64,000 nucleotides of DNA from Nematostella vectensis (lineage: Eukaryota > Cnidaria > Anthozoa > Actiniaria > Edwardsiidae). Within the stretch, counting starts at the first letter, position 1; every line of letters begins with the position of its first letter. A program made the translations under genes and the position numbers. The DNA lies in contig NC_064040.1 of assembly GCF_932526225.1 (NCBI RefSeq), positions 6,297,181 through 6,361,180 of the forward strand. Direction: 5' to 3'. Shown here piece after piece: positions 1-14,699 of the stretch. The notes beneath the pieces were generated by a model. It was not told where the DNA came from. It searched no databases and worked only from the letters and a program-made list of their open reading frames with translations.

Positions 1-20
1 TTGATCTCTCAATTTAACAG

Positions 21-517
21 TTTCCATGGTGTCTGGCGACGGCTCTCTGTACAGCATGGATGCACCCCCGAGCTCCAGTGCCACTCCCTTCAATGAAGAT
101 TCACTGCTCGGCGACGCAGAACCGAAGAGCGAGACTGCTAGCCCCTCCACAGCAGAAGGCAAACGTGGCAGAGGGCGTGGCAGAGCGAGAGGGCGTGGTC
201 GAAACAGAGGAAGAGGCACTGCTCCTATTCGCACATCTCGGGGCCGAGGCCGTGGTCGGGGAGGCACTGGGGTCATGGCAGCATCAGCCGCGGCATCGGC
301 GGCGGCGGCAGCAGCCTCTGCCGCAGCTTATGCAGCATATGGTTTCACCTTCCAGGGCACGCCTACCCCTCCGCCACCTGCGGCAAGGTCGAGCCCTGTT
401 GCTTTTGGCTCTGGAGGGTCGACTGTACCTGGCAGTGCTGTCACTCATCCCGTGCCTCGATACGATAACTCAAGCGCGAATAGTAGTCCAGCTAGGCATA
501 GGGATGTGGAGAATTGA
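21..517 (+). CDS. C-terminal exon of an unidentified RG-rich, Ala/Pro-rich protein (partial)
   Basis: A pyrimidine-rich tract ending in CAG at 18-20 looks like a 3' splice site. The open frame then runs from 21 (two bases of a split codon first) to a TGA at 515-517, about 165 residues. The first third is acidic and Ser/Pro-rich. It is followed by about 40 residues of GRGRGR-type repeats, a poly-Ala block ending in AAYAAY, then a Pro-rich tail. This composition is typical of disordered tails of chromatin or RNA-binding proteins, but no domain is visible, so I assign no function. The frame is supported by its ordered low-complexity blocks and by the splice site; all upstream exons lie outside the window. 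An overlapping frame (60-557) is also open because the region is GC-rich, and I regard it as a shadow. Confidence 0.6.
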
Positions 518-1931
518 CGTCCTAGTGTCATTTCTCCGTATTAAAGATTTTTCATAAACCGCCTTGTAAAAAATTACGGCAGGGAAAGAATGGCTATATG
601 TTCAAATTGTCGCCATTATTTCTGCGATTAATTTTTATCGTTGTGTGTGTAACATATTGTGAAAACCGTTTATACGCCAAGAATGTTTGGTGAAACTTTT
701 GCGAGCTTATGAAAACTAAATCCTGCGAGGCATTAGTCTACGATATATGATAATATTTATGAAAATTGCTTAAAATTTCAAGGTCTCATGGCTTAAATTC
801 CATTAATCCGACTTGCATGTGTCGTGACTTCAGGCAATGTTTTTTTAATACCAAAGACTCTCGACAGTTTACAAAATATAACATTCTCCACTTTGTTTTG
901 GTATTTAAGAAGTATATTTGAACCTTTTTCATTGTAAGATTGATTAAGGCAGATTTAGCTTGCTACTGACATTAATATATCATTTGCATAGGATTGCATA
1001 GCCAACATTATCACACACGTCGGACTAACGCTCTTTAACTAGGCGGTTGAGGTAAAATTTCTTTTGCACTTCCAATTTTTTGTGGGTGTGTGTGTGCCCA
1101 TAAATGTCTCTGATAATTTGTCTGGACGCTGAAACTCGAAAATTCTTTCTCGTAATTGCCTCCTCGTTTGGTCTAACCAATAAAGTTTTAGTTTTACTGG
1201 AAGATGTTCAATACGAAAAGGGGGTGTATGAGGAGGTGGCTGCTTTGTATGCTAGGTTCTTAGTAATTTTCAAGGAAATAGAGTGGTTTTCATTAACCCG
1301 TGAAAAAAAGTGTGATAGTTAAAGTGTAATGGTCAGGAAAACACAAAAGAGAACAATGGAGCGTAGTTCACAGGTTAATGAAAATCACTATTGCACAGCA
1401 AGAAGAATTTCGGCTAAATGTTTTTAGACAATTAACCAAATCTATAAGTGGGGATCTCTTTGAGATCTAAAGACTTCATAAGACGCTTTTTATTACATTC
1501 TATGTCCATAGTTCTGGTTGTATGAATATTCCTCTTGGAAAGAATTTGTGTAATATATGTGCTGTAAGATCTTTTGAAATTCAGTCTCCAGAAAAAGCAA
1601 TAAAAGAAAACAAGAGTGATTGGTGTATTTATATTTTTTATATGAGAGCATTCGAACTACAATCTAGTGAAGTCGGTATTAGTATCTTATAGACGTGACG
1701 CGTCCATTCATAGTTATTTCTGAATTTCTCCGTCGAGCATCCCCATGCCAAAGGCCCCCTTATTACCCCGATCAAATGCGACGACACCTTCATTCACGTG
1801 TTCCTGTGAGAGTGGATATACAGGAAAGAATTGTAAAAAGTGGGTGAATGGTCGGTATTATTATGCATAAAAATCCAATCGGTCGCTTTTATGTTCCCCT
1901 AAACCTTTTCAGCTCGACTGCGAGTGATCCG
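518..1931. other. Convergent intergenic region, no gene seen
   Basis: AT-rich DNA between the 3' end of the RG-rich gene (+) and the 3' end of WDR74 (-). It presumably carries both 3' UTRs. The only ORF longer than 60 codons, at 1104-1322, has no recognisable domain and no splice context. No repeat or RNA gene stands out. Confidence 0.6.
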
Positions 1932-4900
1932 TCACAAGGGTCCGTCAAGACTCTTTTTACTCTTCTTCGCTTTCTTAAGTTCTAAAATCCAAGAAGAAAC
2001 AATCAACAAAAGTCATTGCAGAGATAATATATCAACAGAAATCGTAAGGAAATAGCAGTATGCTGACATTTTAAATATGGCAAGGGGAAAAAGAGAAATC
2101 GTACTTTTAGTGGATTTGTCGGTTGTGGGATTTTTACTCCGCCTCTTGGGTTGGGTAGAAACTTCTTCCATGTTTGCCCACAGTTCATCGTCATCCTCAT
2201 TTGAGTTATCACCGTCCAACGATCTTGTATTGGGCTCTAGATCACCGTCCACTGCGGGGTCTGCAGCAACCTGAATACAATCATAACAGTGTGTGTTTTG
2301 GCTTGTGTTAAACTGTACCAAATGCAGGCCTAATGGAAGGGGTTTGACTCTTAGAAGAGGGGTTTAAGTTTAGTGGCTTATCGCTTTCTACGAACTTGAA
2401 TTGGCTGCTTAAATCACAGGTCAAGTCTTTCAAATGTAATACATAGTATATACTGTATTTGCCAAACGATCATAGCGTCATTGAAAGTATAATGACATAA
2501 GAATACAGTTAATCCTACGTTTGAACTTACATCACTTGGCCTTTCCTTGTTTGCAAAAAGTATGTAGTTGAGTCGTGACTTCAGATAGACCTACATGGAA
2601 ATACAAGATAAGTAGTATAGTATGCACCGAATTTAACATGGAGGGGGAGGATTATCTTCAATGACGTCATGCTCTTACGATAGTGTTCATTAAATACACC
2701 GACGGGGGGGGGGGGGAAGATTTTAACTCAAGACATCTTAAAATTGTTACAAATTTTTTCGGTGCCTCCCTTTCAGAACCCCAAACGTTTTAGAGCCCCC
2801 CCCCCCCCCCCCCCATTCGACTTCAATAAAAAATTAATGCTGCGAAGTTGCCCTCCTTGTCCGAGTTGAAGATCGAGTCAAGTTCATCATTATTTCAGAA
2901 TCTGGCATCTCTTCTTCGCAACTTTCGGTTTCGGCCTTCATAATTTCATTTTTTGCATGCACAATCGTGTAAAAAGTTGCAGGGTTGTTTTTTTTCGGAG
3001 CCCCCTCTTTGGTTAACCTTCCCCCCCCCTCAATATCTTCCCTCCCCCAACCCCTCGGTATATTTGATGAACACCCCTTTTGTCCCTAAAAACGCATTAA
3101 CCCGCACTTACACGCAGTCGCGTGTAAGTGCTATGTCGCTAATTCGTAAGGGCTAATTCGCTGCATACTATACTAAAATATGACAACGATGCTTCAGCAT
3201 AACTCCTAGGACATCGGGCTGAACAGAACAAAGTGCCATTTAAAATTTCAAAATATACCTTCTGTTGAAGCTGCCTTGTTTTGGTATCATACACTCTCAC
3301 AAATCTGTCCAGGCCGCAAGCAGCAACAAGACCATGCTTTATGTCACAGGCAACGCAGCGAATTCCGCCGGCAAAGCCTTTAAAATGCCCAACGACCTTT
3401 CCTGAAATAATACAAATTAATAATTCTGTCATCTGAAAAGTCACCGAGTAATAAATAACACTATTGCTCAGGGGGGGGGGGGGACTCCGATAAAAACAGA
3501 CAGGGTGATCATTGGCAAAATCAAGTGTAACCCTAAGGGATAGCACTTTGGGTGTGGTGAACTGCAATTCTTTATTATAATTTTAGTCTTTTTATTTCAT
3601 ATAAGATGTGTGGTTTTATTGTACAGTAAGTGTAAGTTAAGTGTAAGTTTAAAATGGCACCAATAAGAGATTGAAAATGCTCAGGTTAATATAACAGAAC
3701 AAATATCTAGCTGGCCCTAAAAAATATTAAAATTCAATAGTGCATATTGTTTGTGATGTGTAACTAACCAACCTTTCCTGATATCAATGGCTGCAAGGGT
3801 CCCTTCTGTGTTACCAGCAATTATTAAACTGAAAATTAAATCAAAGGTTGTCTACTTACATCACTAGGACACTAAGAATAACTGCTCGCTGAATAAACAT
3901 TAATAATCAAAGCAAAAGAAAGTTAGGGAACCTATCAAGCTAACATCAACTCAGAAATTAATTAGGGAACATATAAGCTAACATCAGCTAAAAAATCAAC
4001 TTAGATATCATATTATAAATTCATGGTAATCAAGTAGACCCCTTCCGCATATGGCAGCTTCCATGGTAACTTTTCTGGTTTTGGCTGAATAACAGTCTGA
4101 ATAACAAATTATTTGACCAGGCATCTCTAGTGTAATGCTACCAGTCACGTTGTAGCTTTAACAGTTATCCTTTTTACTCTGTGACTGGATATTATTATAT
4201 TTATCATTTTTATCTGCTACCTCTTTTCTTCATGCCTCATGATGTACATAAACTAAGGCTTCCAATTATTAAATGTTAAACACCATTTTGATAAATTCAT
4301 TAATTCATGAATTCAAGACAAGTGCTAAATAACCAATATTTATATACTACTTGTGCATCTAATGTTTAAATCTGCTTCAACACAAATCATAAACACCATA
4401 CTTACTTCTCATCACCTGGTATTGCAATGCTTGATATTGGGCATTCCCCAAGGTCCATTGTTAACACAGGTCGTTTCTGAGCCGTTGTGTCATAGACTCT
4501 GAGGCTGTGGTAACCAGAGCCAGTGACAACTGTTGGTGATGGCGATGCAGAGTCAAGAAATGCGATGTCTGTCACCCATACCGGTACACGCAGATCCAGC
4601 GAGTCATTACGCACCTAATAAATACATTGTATTTATTAATGAAAATTGTACAGTTATACTGCAAATTGTGAAATTATAAGATCAAAACCTCCATATTACA
4701 AGGCACCTTGGCACTAAAGAATTTTAAATCAGAACAGATTGGGGCATGCTCGAAGATCCAGCGTACTTTGCGGGCACTCCCAATGGTCACTTTCGCCAGA
4801 GTCTTGCCCCCATCACATGCTGAATCTTTGAGCATGTGATGGGGGCAGTTCAAGATTGTGGGGAGATATAGTAAATAAAAAATATTAAAAAAGAGGATAA

Positions 4901-7356
4901 CGATTGCCCTTTCATGAGCTTCACAAGAAAATCTCAAGAGAAGGAGAACTTCTCTTTCTCTTCTCCAGCTGCACAGGCTTGTGTGTAATCTACAGCAGAT
5001 GCTAGAAGCTTACATATATTTGGTAGGCTCAAGCAAATAATATCTTGCACTTACTGTAACACCACTACCCTGTCTTACTTACATTCTTAGCTTTGAATGT
5101 GGCTTGTCCTGGGTTTTCAAGATTCCACAGTTTAAGATCATTCTCTCTCCCACCACTCCCTACTTGGTTGAGGCTGCTGGGGTTTTGTTTAAATGCTGAT
5201 ACATGACTGCCCACTTTGAATTCTGCCTGAAGTACAGTAAAACATAAAAAGAACTATGAATGAATAACAGTATTATAGGTAAAGCATTTTTTTAGGAGTT
5301 GGAGTAACATTATATATCTCTTTTTCTAAGGGTCGAGTGACATACAAAAAAGTATATGTAACTATAAATCTTGTCAGAAGAGAAAGAGGAAACTTGGTAA
5401 ATATGTTGTTTGTGTACTCCTACTAATATGTTTTAATAGGTAAACAATGAGGAAAAACTTTATTGACATCCTTACCTTCTTTTCCCATTCATTCTTATTC
5501 CATACTCTTGCAAGCCCACTTTCACCACAGGTAGCCAGGAAGCTGGCAAAAAAGTAAAATAAATGGCAGCATAAAACATTATGTCAATTTTGTGATTGGT
5601 GGAGGACAGTGTGATGGTGGATGTGGGACAAGGGGGGAGTGGGGAAGGGATAGATGCAAATTAGTTACGTAATTAAGATAATAATTAGTAAATAACTTTT
5701 GCTCTCTTGACATCTGCATTTCATAGGCGATAAAAACATGAGTAATACTGAATTTCTAGGGAGGGTTGGGAAGGTGGTAATTTGGTTGGGGATTATTCCA
5801 TAATCAAAATTTAATGAAAGAAATTGTTTATCAAACACAGCTGATCATTGAACTACTGAACATTTTATACTCTATTGAGAACTTATACAATATTCTATGT
5901 AAGTAGATTTATGTTAGATGATCAAACCCAATAAAACCAATAAAATGTGTCCAATTAGGTTTGATCGAAAAATTCTGTTACATCGACTTTCAAACGATTG
6001 CAATGTTCATCCTTGAAGGCAATTTCAGGACGGCAGTTAGTTTAAACACCAAAGTGTGGAAGGGCTTGCAACCACAGGAAGAAATGCCCTCCCAGGTACT
6101 CCAGCTGGAAATCATTCATTTTGAGCACCAAGTAAAGCTTATGAGCACCATAATTATGGGTGGCATGTATCCAGGAGGAAAGTTCTGTATGGCATTTTTT
6201 TGCACATAAGATTCCCTATACAGCCCAAGAACCCTTCCCCTAGATCTGTAACTTATACCTTCCATCAATGCACATTCCTTTAAGGACATCACCAGGCTCA
6301 AGACTACAATGTTCTGATACCACAGTATTTTGGTCAGAATTATATGTTTTTACAACACCACTCCTTAAACCGACCAGCATCTAGAAAAAAAGGAAAAGCC
6401 TTAAAAGTGAGTAAGTAAGCAGCTGCTTTGTCTCCTATTATCTGTGTTCTACAAAGGAGTTCTTTTGTCTCTATTCTTCTCGTTCTTTGTGTTCTATATT
6501 GTTCATTTGCTTAATCAAATTGCAGCTTGTAAGAGCTGCATACTGACCCTTAAGAGTATGTATATCCTATCACTAACAGCACAGATAGCCCTAAGCATAC
6601 AGTTTGTGAAGGAGAAATAGCCCTAAGCATACAGTTTGTGAAGGAGAAACCTGGCATAGTTAACAAATATCGATTGATCATCATAAATCAGTTATTAATA
6701 CGCTATCAGTCAATGAAAATTGCTTGTTTGATATTTGCCAATCAATGACTTATTGAAATTGACACAAGGACCTTCAGCCAATCATATCGACTAGTCTTGA
6801 TTCATATCAAGTGGCGTGAATCAATAAAAAGTCACAGCATCAAATTGCTATAGACTAATATTTATTAGTATCATTTGCAATCGATTATTGGTTTTATCGA
6901 TTAATAATTCCTGGAGTAAAATGACAAAATTCAATCCTTACAAATCCTGGCAAGGTTCTACCAAGGTCACAAGTTGCAAGCAAATGCTACCTTAAGCTTT
7001 CCTTTGAAGATATTCAAGCAACTGTGATTATTTCTTACCTCACTATCTTGACCGTTGAGCCAGCACATTGCGCATATTTCGTTGTCTTTCCTTCCCTCAG
7101 CCCCTTGTAATTCGTCCGCATTCTTGAAAGAACCCTTCTTCAAATCAACAGCTGAAACACCACGTGATAAAAAAGATCAACTACAAAACGTTTACCTACG
7201 CAGCCGAAGCGCAAGAACAAAAACGACATATCTCAAAATACGAAAGGAAACTTGAGCAATAGATATAGAGAGCCAGAATAAGTTTTACATGAACTTACAT
7301 TTGAGAAATCCAGTTTCACTGCCTACCCACAAATCCGCGAACATATCGTCCGCCAT
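1932..7356 (-). CDS. WDR74: WDR74 (Nsa1-type WD40 ribosome-biogenesis factor)
   Basis: Nucleolar/nuclear WD40 protein; in the family, WDR74/Nsa1 acts in 60S pre-ribosome maturation with the AAA-ATPase NVL. I traced 11 exons: 7356-7299, 7151-7039, 6380-6259, 5542-5476, 5226-5083, 4614-4406, 3828-3773, 3401-3259, 2590-2531, 2270-2138, 1981-1932. They total 1155 nt (384 aa; human 385) and stay in frame at every junction. Recognisable blocks in order: WVGSETG near the start, GLRSGVVKTYN, GGRENDLKLWNL, RNDSLDLRVPVWVTDIAFL, GYHSLRVYD, AACGLDRFVRVYD, KVYLKSRLN (split over 3259/2590), DDELWANMEEV and a Lys-rich tail KKAKKSKK. The start ATG (7356-7354) sits in a YY1-like ATGGCGG motif. The donor after 3773 is GTTGGT, weak apart from GT. 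The two small 3' exons were placed by homology and frame; the last (Lys-rich) exon is the least certain. Confidence 0.95.
3104..3131. repeat. Perfect 12-bp inverted repeat with 4-nt loop
   Basis: Arms GCACTTACACGC (3104-3115) and GCGTGTAAGTGC (3120-3131) flank AGTC. It lies in the WDR74 intron between exons 8 and 9 (2591-3258). That intron also holds poly-G/poly-C runs at about 2705 and 2799. Function unknown. Confidence 0.8.
4805..4847. repeat. Perfect 17-bp inverted repeat in a WDR74 intron
   Basis: Arms at 4805-4821 and 4831-4847 are perfectly complementary (core CCCCCATCACATGCT) with a 9-nt loop. They lie in the intron at 4615-5082. This could be a remnant of a small palindromic element. 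The stem is short for a miRNA precursor, so I call only the structure. Confidence 0.8.
6585..6648. repeat. 32-bp direct duplication in a WDR74 intron
   Basis: Two identical 32-bp copies, 6585-6616 and 6617-6648, starting ATAGCCCTAAGCATACAG. The rest of this intron (6381-7038) is AT-rich and contains repeated ATCGAT/ATCAAT motifs and a 16-bp perfect palindrome at 6854-6869. No coding potential seen. Confidence 0.8.
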
Positions 7357-7664
7357 TTTGAAATAGCTAAATTCGTGAGCGTGACACTGTTACCAAATAC
7401 GAAATATACAAAATTGATATTTGCATAAAATAACTAGAAATATCGATAGCCCTACAAGAATCTGTTTTCTTCTTATTATATGTAAATTTTTTTATAGTAT
7501 CAAAAACTTTTAGTATGTAAAGAAAAAATAATTAAATAAAATATTTCTTACCAGCCCCTGTCCTTACTACTGAGGTTGCTATTGCTCGCGGGCTCATTGT
7601 TCATTTCAACATGGCGGCCTACATTAAATTATGAGTGACCACCGGCTTTCACGATCAGTTTAAA
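7348..7664. promoter_or_regulatory. Divergent promoter of WDR74 and MINPP1 with YY1-like motifs
   Basis: The two start codons, 7356 (-) and 7665 (+), lie 308 bp apart head to head, so both genes probably share one promoter. An AAAATGGCGGAC sequence on the minus strand spans the WDR74 start, and CAACATGGCGGCC on the plus strand occurs at about 7608-7620. Both match the YY1 consensus (AANATGGCGGC), which in animals is often placed at the 5' end of TATA-less housekeeping genes. No TATA box is seen near either start. Confidence 0.55.
7611..7663 (+). other. Two overlapping short upstream ORFs before MINPP1
   Basis: uORF1, 7611-7634, encodes MAAYIKL and stops at TGA. uORF2 starts at the ATG at 7631 that overlaps this stop (ATGA), encodes ten residues and stops with TAA at 7661-7663, one base before the MINPP1 ATG at 7665. 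This matters only if transcription starts upstream of 7611. The geometry is what one would expect for termination-reinitiation control of MINPP1 translation. Confidence 0.5.
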
Positions 7665-9011
7665 ATGCTTGCGGTATCTACATTGATTCTTGTGCTGTCT
7701 TTTGTACTCTTGTCACAGGGGGAAGGGCACTACCGGAATTTCGCCTCGAAGACGCGTTACTACGAGCCAAATCTTGAGGAAGACATCAAGAAGGAAAGGG
7801 AGGGGGGCTGTTCTGCCGTTCACATGAGCTTGGTCGCGCGACATGGGACGCGGAATCCGAGCAAAAGAGATGTGAAAAAGATCCAGCGTACGACTGAAGC
7901 AATAGATCAGCTATTTAGTGGGCACCCTGTGAAAATTGGTAATCTCACAATTCCTTCCCCGAGTTTATTTACAGAAAATATGGATAAGGACTTGATTGAA
8001 ATAGGAAGGGAGGAACTTTATAACATGTCACGACGCGTCAAGCAGAGATATCCTGAATTATTTAATGTAGAAATTTTAAAAGAGAAAATTCGCTTCGTCA
8101 GCACCAGAACGGCTAGAAGCATTCAAAGTGCACATGCATTTGCACTTGGTCTTCTTGATAGACCCCTTGTGCCAATCGCTATGGTAACAGACATTGACAA
8201 GGATCCTATTACCATAGAGACCCACGATAAAGACAATGATCCAGTGCTAAGGTATTTCGATGTGTGTCCCAAGTACATCCATCAAGTGTCCAAGAACAAG
8301 ACTTCCCTGTATGAACATCATGAATTTAAAAACAGCTCTGCAATGAGAACCGTTGTGGAGCATGTCAGAGACTTGTTTAATCTTCAAGGGTCTGAGATCA
8401 TACATGTCAAGCATGTGATCGGCATGTATCTTGCCTGTACTTTTGAGGTGGCTGTCTATAACAGATCTGATTCCTGGTGTTCGGTGTTCCGTCCAAGTGA
8501 CTTGGATGTGCTAGAGTATTTCTATGATCTAAAGCATTACTGGAAGAGAGGCTATGGATACAAGATCACTTATGAAATTAGCTGTGTGTTATTAAAAAAT
8601 ATTATCAATGCAATCAAAACAGCAGTCTTGTCTGACAACAAAAATGGCCCTATTGGTAATTTTATGTTTGCTCATGCGGAAACCATACAGCCATTAAATG
8701 CTCTGCTAGGTCTCTTTAAAGATGAAATGCCTTTGAGAGCAGACAATTACCACAGACACAAGAACCGCAAATATAGAGCAAGCCAAATCTCACCGTTTGG
8801 GGCCAATATTGCATTTACTGTGTATAACTGTTCTGGACTGTACCAGCTTCAAGTTCTTTCCAATGAGAAAATTGTCTCTTTGCCCTGCTGTGAGGGCCCT
8901 AGATGTCCTTTGCAGAGGTTCTTTGACTGTTTTAGTGAGGTCTACAATATGTGTGACCTTAAAGCCCTGTGTGAATTAGATAAAAAGGCTCAAGTTCGTG
9001 AGGATTTATAA
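7665..9011 (+). CDS. MINPP1: Multiple inositol polyphosphate phosphatase 1 (MINPP1), single exon
   Basis: A 448-aa histidine phosphatase of clade 2. The family enzyme removes phosphate from InsP6 and other inositol polyphosphates, and from 2,3-bisphosphoglycerate, in the ER lumen. Visible features: a hydrophobic signal peptide (residues 1 to about 18); the catalytic RHGTRNP motif at residues 59-65 with the nucleophilic His; the proton-donor motif His-Ala-Glu at 337-339 (FAHAETIQPL); several N-glycosylation sequons (NLT, NMS, NKT, NSS, NRS, NCS); and many cysteines in the C-terminal third. It ends in REDL, close to the KDEL-type ER-retention signals of the family (human ends SDEL) but with the last two acidic positions altered. 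The frame extends upstream to a GTG at 7635, but the first ATG is at 7665 and precedes a proper signal peptide. The gene has no intron, unlike its neighbours, so an old retrocopy origin is possible. Confidence 0.95.
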   Translation: MLAVSTLILVLSFVLLSQGEGHYRNFASKTRYYEPNLEEDIKKEREGGCSAVHMSLVARHGTRNPSKRDVKKIQRTTEAIDQLFSGHPVKIGNLTIPSPSLFTENMDKDLIEIGREELYNMSRRVKQRYPELFNVEILKEKIRFVSTRTARSIQSAHAFALGLLDRPLVPIAMVTDIDKDPITIETHDKDNDPVLRYFDVCPKYIHQVSKNKTSLYEHHEFKNSSAMRTVVEHVRDLFNLQGSEIIHVKHVIGMYLACTFEVAVYNRSDSWCSVFRPSDLDVLEYFYDLKHYWKRGYGYKITYEISCVLLKNIINAIKTAVLSDNKNGPIGNFMFAHAETIQPLNALLGLFKDEMPLRADNYHRHKNRKYRASQISPFGANIAFTVYNCSGLYQLQVLSNEKIVSLPCCEGPRCPLQRFFDCFSEVYNMCDLKALCELDKKAQVREDL

Positions 9012-9632
9012 GAAGATTCAACACCAAGACACTTGTGAAGGATGTTGTACATAAAAGTGAAAAATCCTGCACCAAGTAATGGTTTATTTAAGTTTTAGTT
9101 TGTGGTATGGAAGACTCCTGTTATATTTTTTTCTGGGCTCAGATTCAGAAGCACAAACTGGCATGCAATCATTCTTGCATGTGCGTTGGCTAACTTGCTT
9201 AAAACACAGTAGTATGTGTATCACTATAATAGGCAATAGTGTGTCAATGAAAAGGGTTATTTGATATATGTAGGTTATACCTTAGAGAACTTATTAAAAA
9301 ACAAGAACTTTATAATGCACTACTGTAGAGAGATTACAAGTATAATTCAGTATGGTTTTAGTTGAAGTCTTCTCGCTCCTTTCTCTTCTCTCCAGCCCCC
9401 CCCCCCCCCCCCCCCTAATGGCCTTGTTCTGCCTCATTCTCATGCCTGGTTCCTCAAGGCCCTGGGTTCCCAAGAATGGAATGAAACAGTCCTTCAGTAT
9501 AGGTCTATTTGACAAGCTTAAATTAAAGGGTGCTTATTTCGGGCTTGCAGTACATGGTTTTTAGTTTAAAAAAGTAGGGCAGACTTACTCAAAGGTGTCT
9601 GAAAATATGCTCAATTATGAGTTGTCTAGGTA

Positions 9633-10229
9633 TTGTAATACCATGATCACCTCAGATTCTTTTGTTTTCTGAGGGAAGATAACTAGCAAAATTCCCTTGA
9701 AAAAATAGATGGGTCTAAATTTCCCTCATGCATTAATGATGAGGCAGATTTCGTTTCTAAATTTCCCTCATGCATTAATAATGAGGGGAATTTAGAAAAA
9801 GACAAAGGAATCTTTTGTCTTCTAAATTTCTCTCTACATAAGTGCACGAGAAATTTAAAACCAAGATGCTTGTCTTCTAATTTGCTCCAGCTAAAGACGG
9901 CAGCTTCGTAATTAACGCAGGAATAGACCCTGTGCCAAGAGTATTTGATTTTGTAATACCTAAGGGTTAGACTAGATCCATGTGGGATGATTTTGATTGC
10001 TTTACACATGCGTGGTAATGACGTCAAAGAACTAAACTGTAGATAGGTAGAGCAACTATGTAAATTGACCATGTTTGATGTGAGAATTGTTTGTGAAAAT
10101 GTGGTGGTCTCTAGAGATAAAAAGAACAATGTGTATGCAATGTCCTGATCTATTGGACCATGTTCGCTCATCCAGCCTAATATTACTCGTAGTTGCGAGT
10201 TCATTTCCTTGGTGATCATGGTATTACAA
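9633..10229. mobile_element. MITE-like element with 19-bp terminal inverted repeats
   Basis: TTGTAATACCATGATCACC at 9633-9651 is found as an exact reverse complement at 10211-10229, bounding a 597-bp segment. Inside it, 9755-9797 forms a hairpin with 17-bp arms (one mismatch), and one arm is also present as a direct copy at about 9714. No transposase frame is visible, so it would be non-autonomous. I could not identify a clean target-site duplication. Confidence 0.5.
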
Positions 10230-10355
10230 AGTTATAGCATGGAATCATGGGGAAATTAGTGATTAAATGTCCCAGCAACCGAGGATTAATTAGTTGAAGT
10301 CTGGACGCTGTATAACTTATAATAAACCACAACACAGGTCATGCCAAATTGGATT

Positions 10356-10361
10356 TTTATT
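10356..10361 (-). terminator. Polyadenylation signal for PSMA6
   Basis: TTTATT on the plus strand reads AATAAA on the minus strand, about 270 nt downstream of the PSMA6 stop codon. Confidence 0.5.
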
Positions 10362-10631
10362 CACAGAGTGTACACACATTTAAATACATAAGAGGGTCCC
10401 ATACTACAGAATATCACCATGCCAAAGTATGTTGTAGAATGTGACCATGAACTGATACATGTAGCATAGACTGGTTGTACAGTGGAATCATTGTTTGCTC
10501 AAGGTTGGGAATGCACATGTTAGAAATTGCTGGCCATTCATTGACATGACAATAGTAGACCGTGCACCATCTCCAATGAATGCATCGGGTCCACTGGTTG
10601 TGATATTTGAACAGATAATAACTAAAATGAT

Positions 10632-14160
<3,529 letters not shown>

Positions 14161-14164
14161 AATA

Positions 14165-14665
14165 GAAAAAAAAGGCAGGGCCAATTACCCGAGGATCGAA
14201 CTTTCTCAGATCAGATGAAACGAAAGAAAAATTAGACCATACTTCCAGACATACGCTGAAACGCCGTATGGCAGCTGAAGCTTTACGGCTAAGCTGAAGA
14301 TTTCGGCCCCAGCACCGCTATCTAGCGCACTGTACAACACAAAGGAACCTGAGGTACCCGCGCATTAATGGGGAGGCAATAACCAGGATCCCAGGCCTGT
14401 CTTAGTCGGTTACGCCACGCACAGCTCGCTGAGATGTACACTGAAAAATATCGGGGTCTTTTCCACGCTTGCGTCTCTTGGGAATCAGCGTGTTGCCATA
14501 GTAGTGTGGTAATTTCGTCATCATGCACAGCACGCTGTGACCTCGGCATAATGTAATATATTGCCGCCTTCAGCCTTTTGTTCTCATGTGCCCAGTCGCG
14601 CACATGCATATCTTTCGGACACAAAAAAGTAAGCTGAACTCTGTTGAAATGTGTGCGACCAAAAA
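14165..14665. mobile_element. Dispersed repeat, copy A (possibly Pol III/SINE-like)
   Basis: About 500 bp that reappear with roughly 90 percent identity by eye at 46215-46722; a diverged piece occurs at 19236-19500. On the minus strand a B-box-like AGTTCGATCCTC (about 14194) is preceded by TAGCGGTGCTGGGG, which resembles an A box, and is followed by a T-run. Those features suggest a tRNA-derived SINE, but the A-to-B spacing is long and much of the shared sequence lies upstream of the A box. The minus-strand ORF at 14322-14690 is not conserved as protein between copies. Confidence 0.55.
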
Positions 14666-14699
14666 AAAAAAAAAAGGTTCGAGAGCTCATTTAGATAAA

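Larger units (their letters stand above)
9012..10631. other. Convergent intergenic region between MINPP1 and PSMA6
   Basis: Contains both 3' UTRs, a C-homopolymer (about 9397-9414) and a MITE-like element (9633-10229). A long minus-strand ORF at 9683-10219 lies inside that element and shows no known domain. Confidence 0.6.

Noticed and set aside
2013-2137. Extension of WDR74 exon 10 to the stop at 2013
   Set aside because: A donor at A|GTAAAA (2138) joined to 1981 gives a Lys-rich tail and total length like the human protein.
3139-3258. Read-through of WDR74 exon 8 into KVYFEILNG and beyond
   Set aside because: The conserved VYLKSRLN segment is found in a separate exon at 2590-2531 in the right phase, so the read-through resemblance is accidental.
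7635-7664. Longer MINPP1 start at 7635
   Set aside because: The codon is GTG; the ATG at 7665 precedes a proper signal peptide.
9683-10219. 178-codon minus-strand ORF
   Set aside because: Lies wholly inside a MITE-like element, with no domain and repeated segments.
14322-14690. 122-codon minus-strand ORF
   Set aside because: Part of a dispersed repeat; the frame is not kept in the copy at 46.2 kb.
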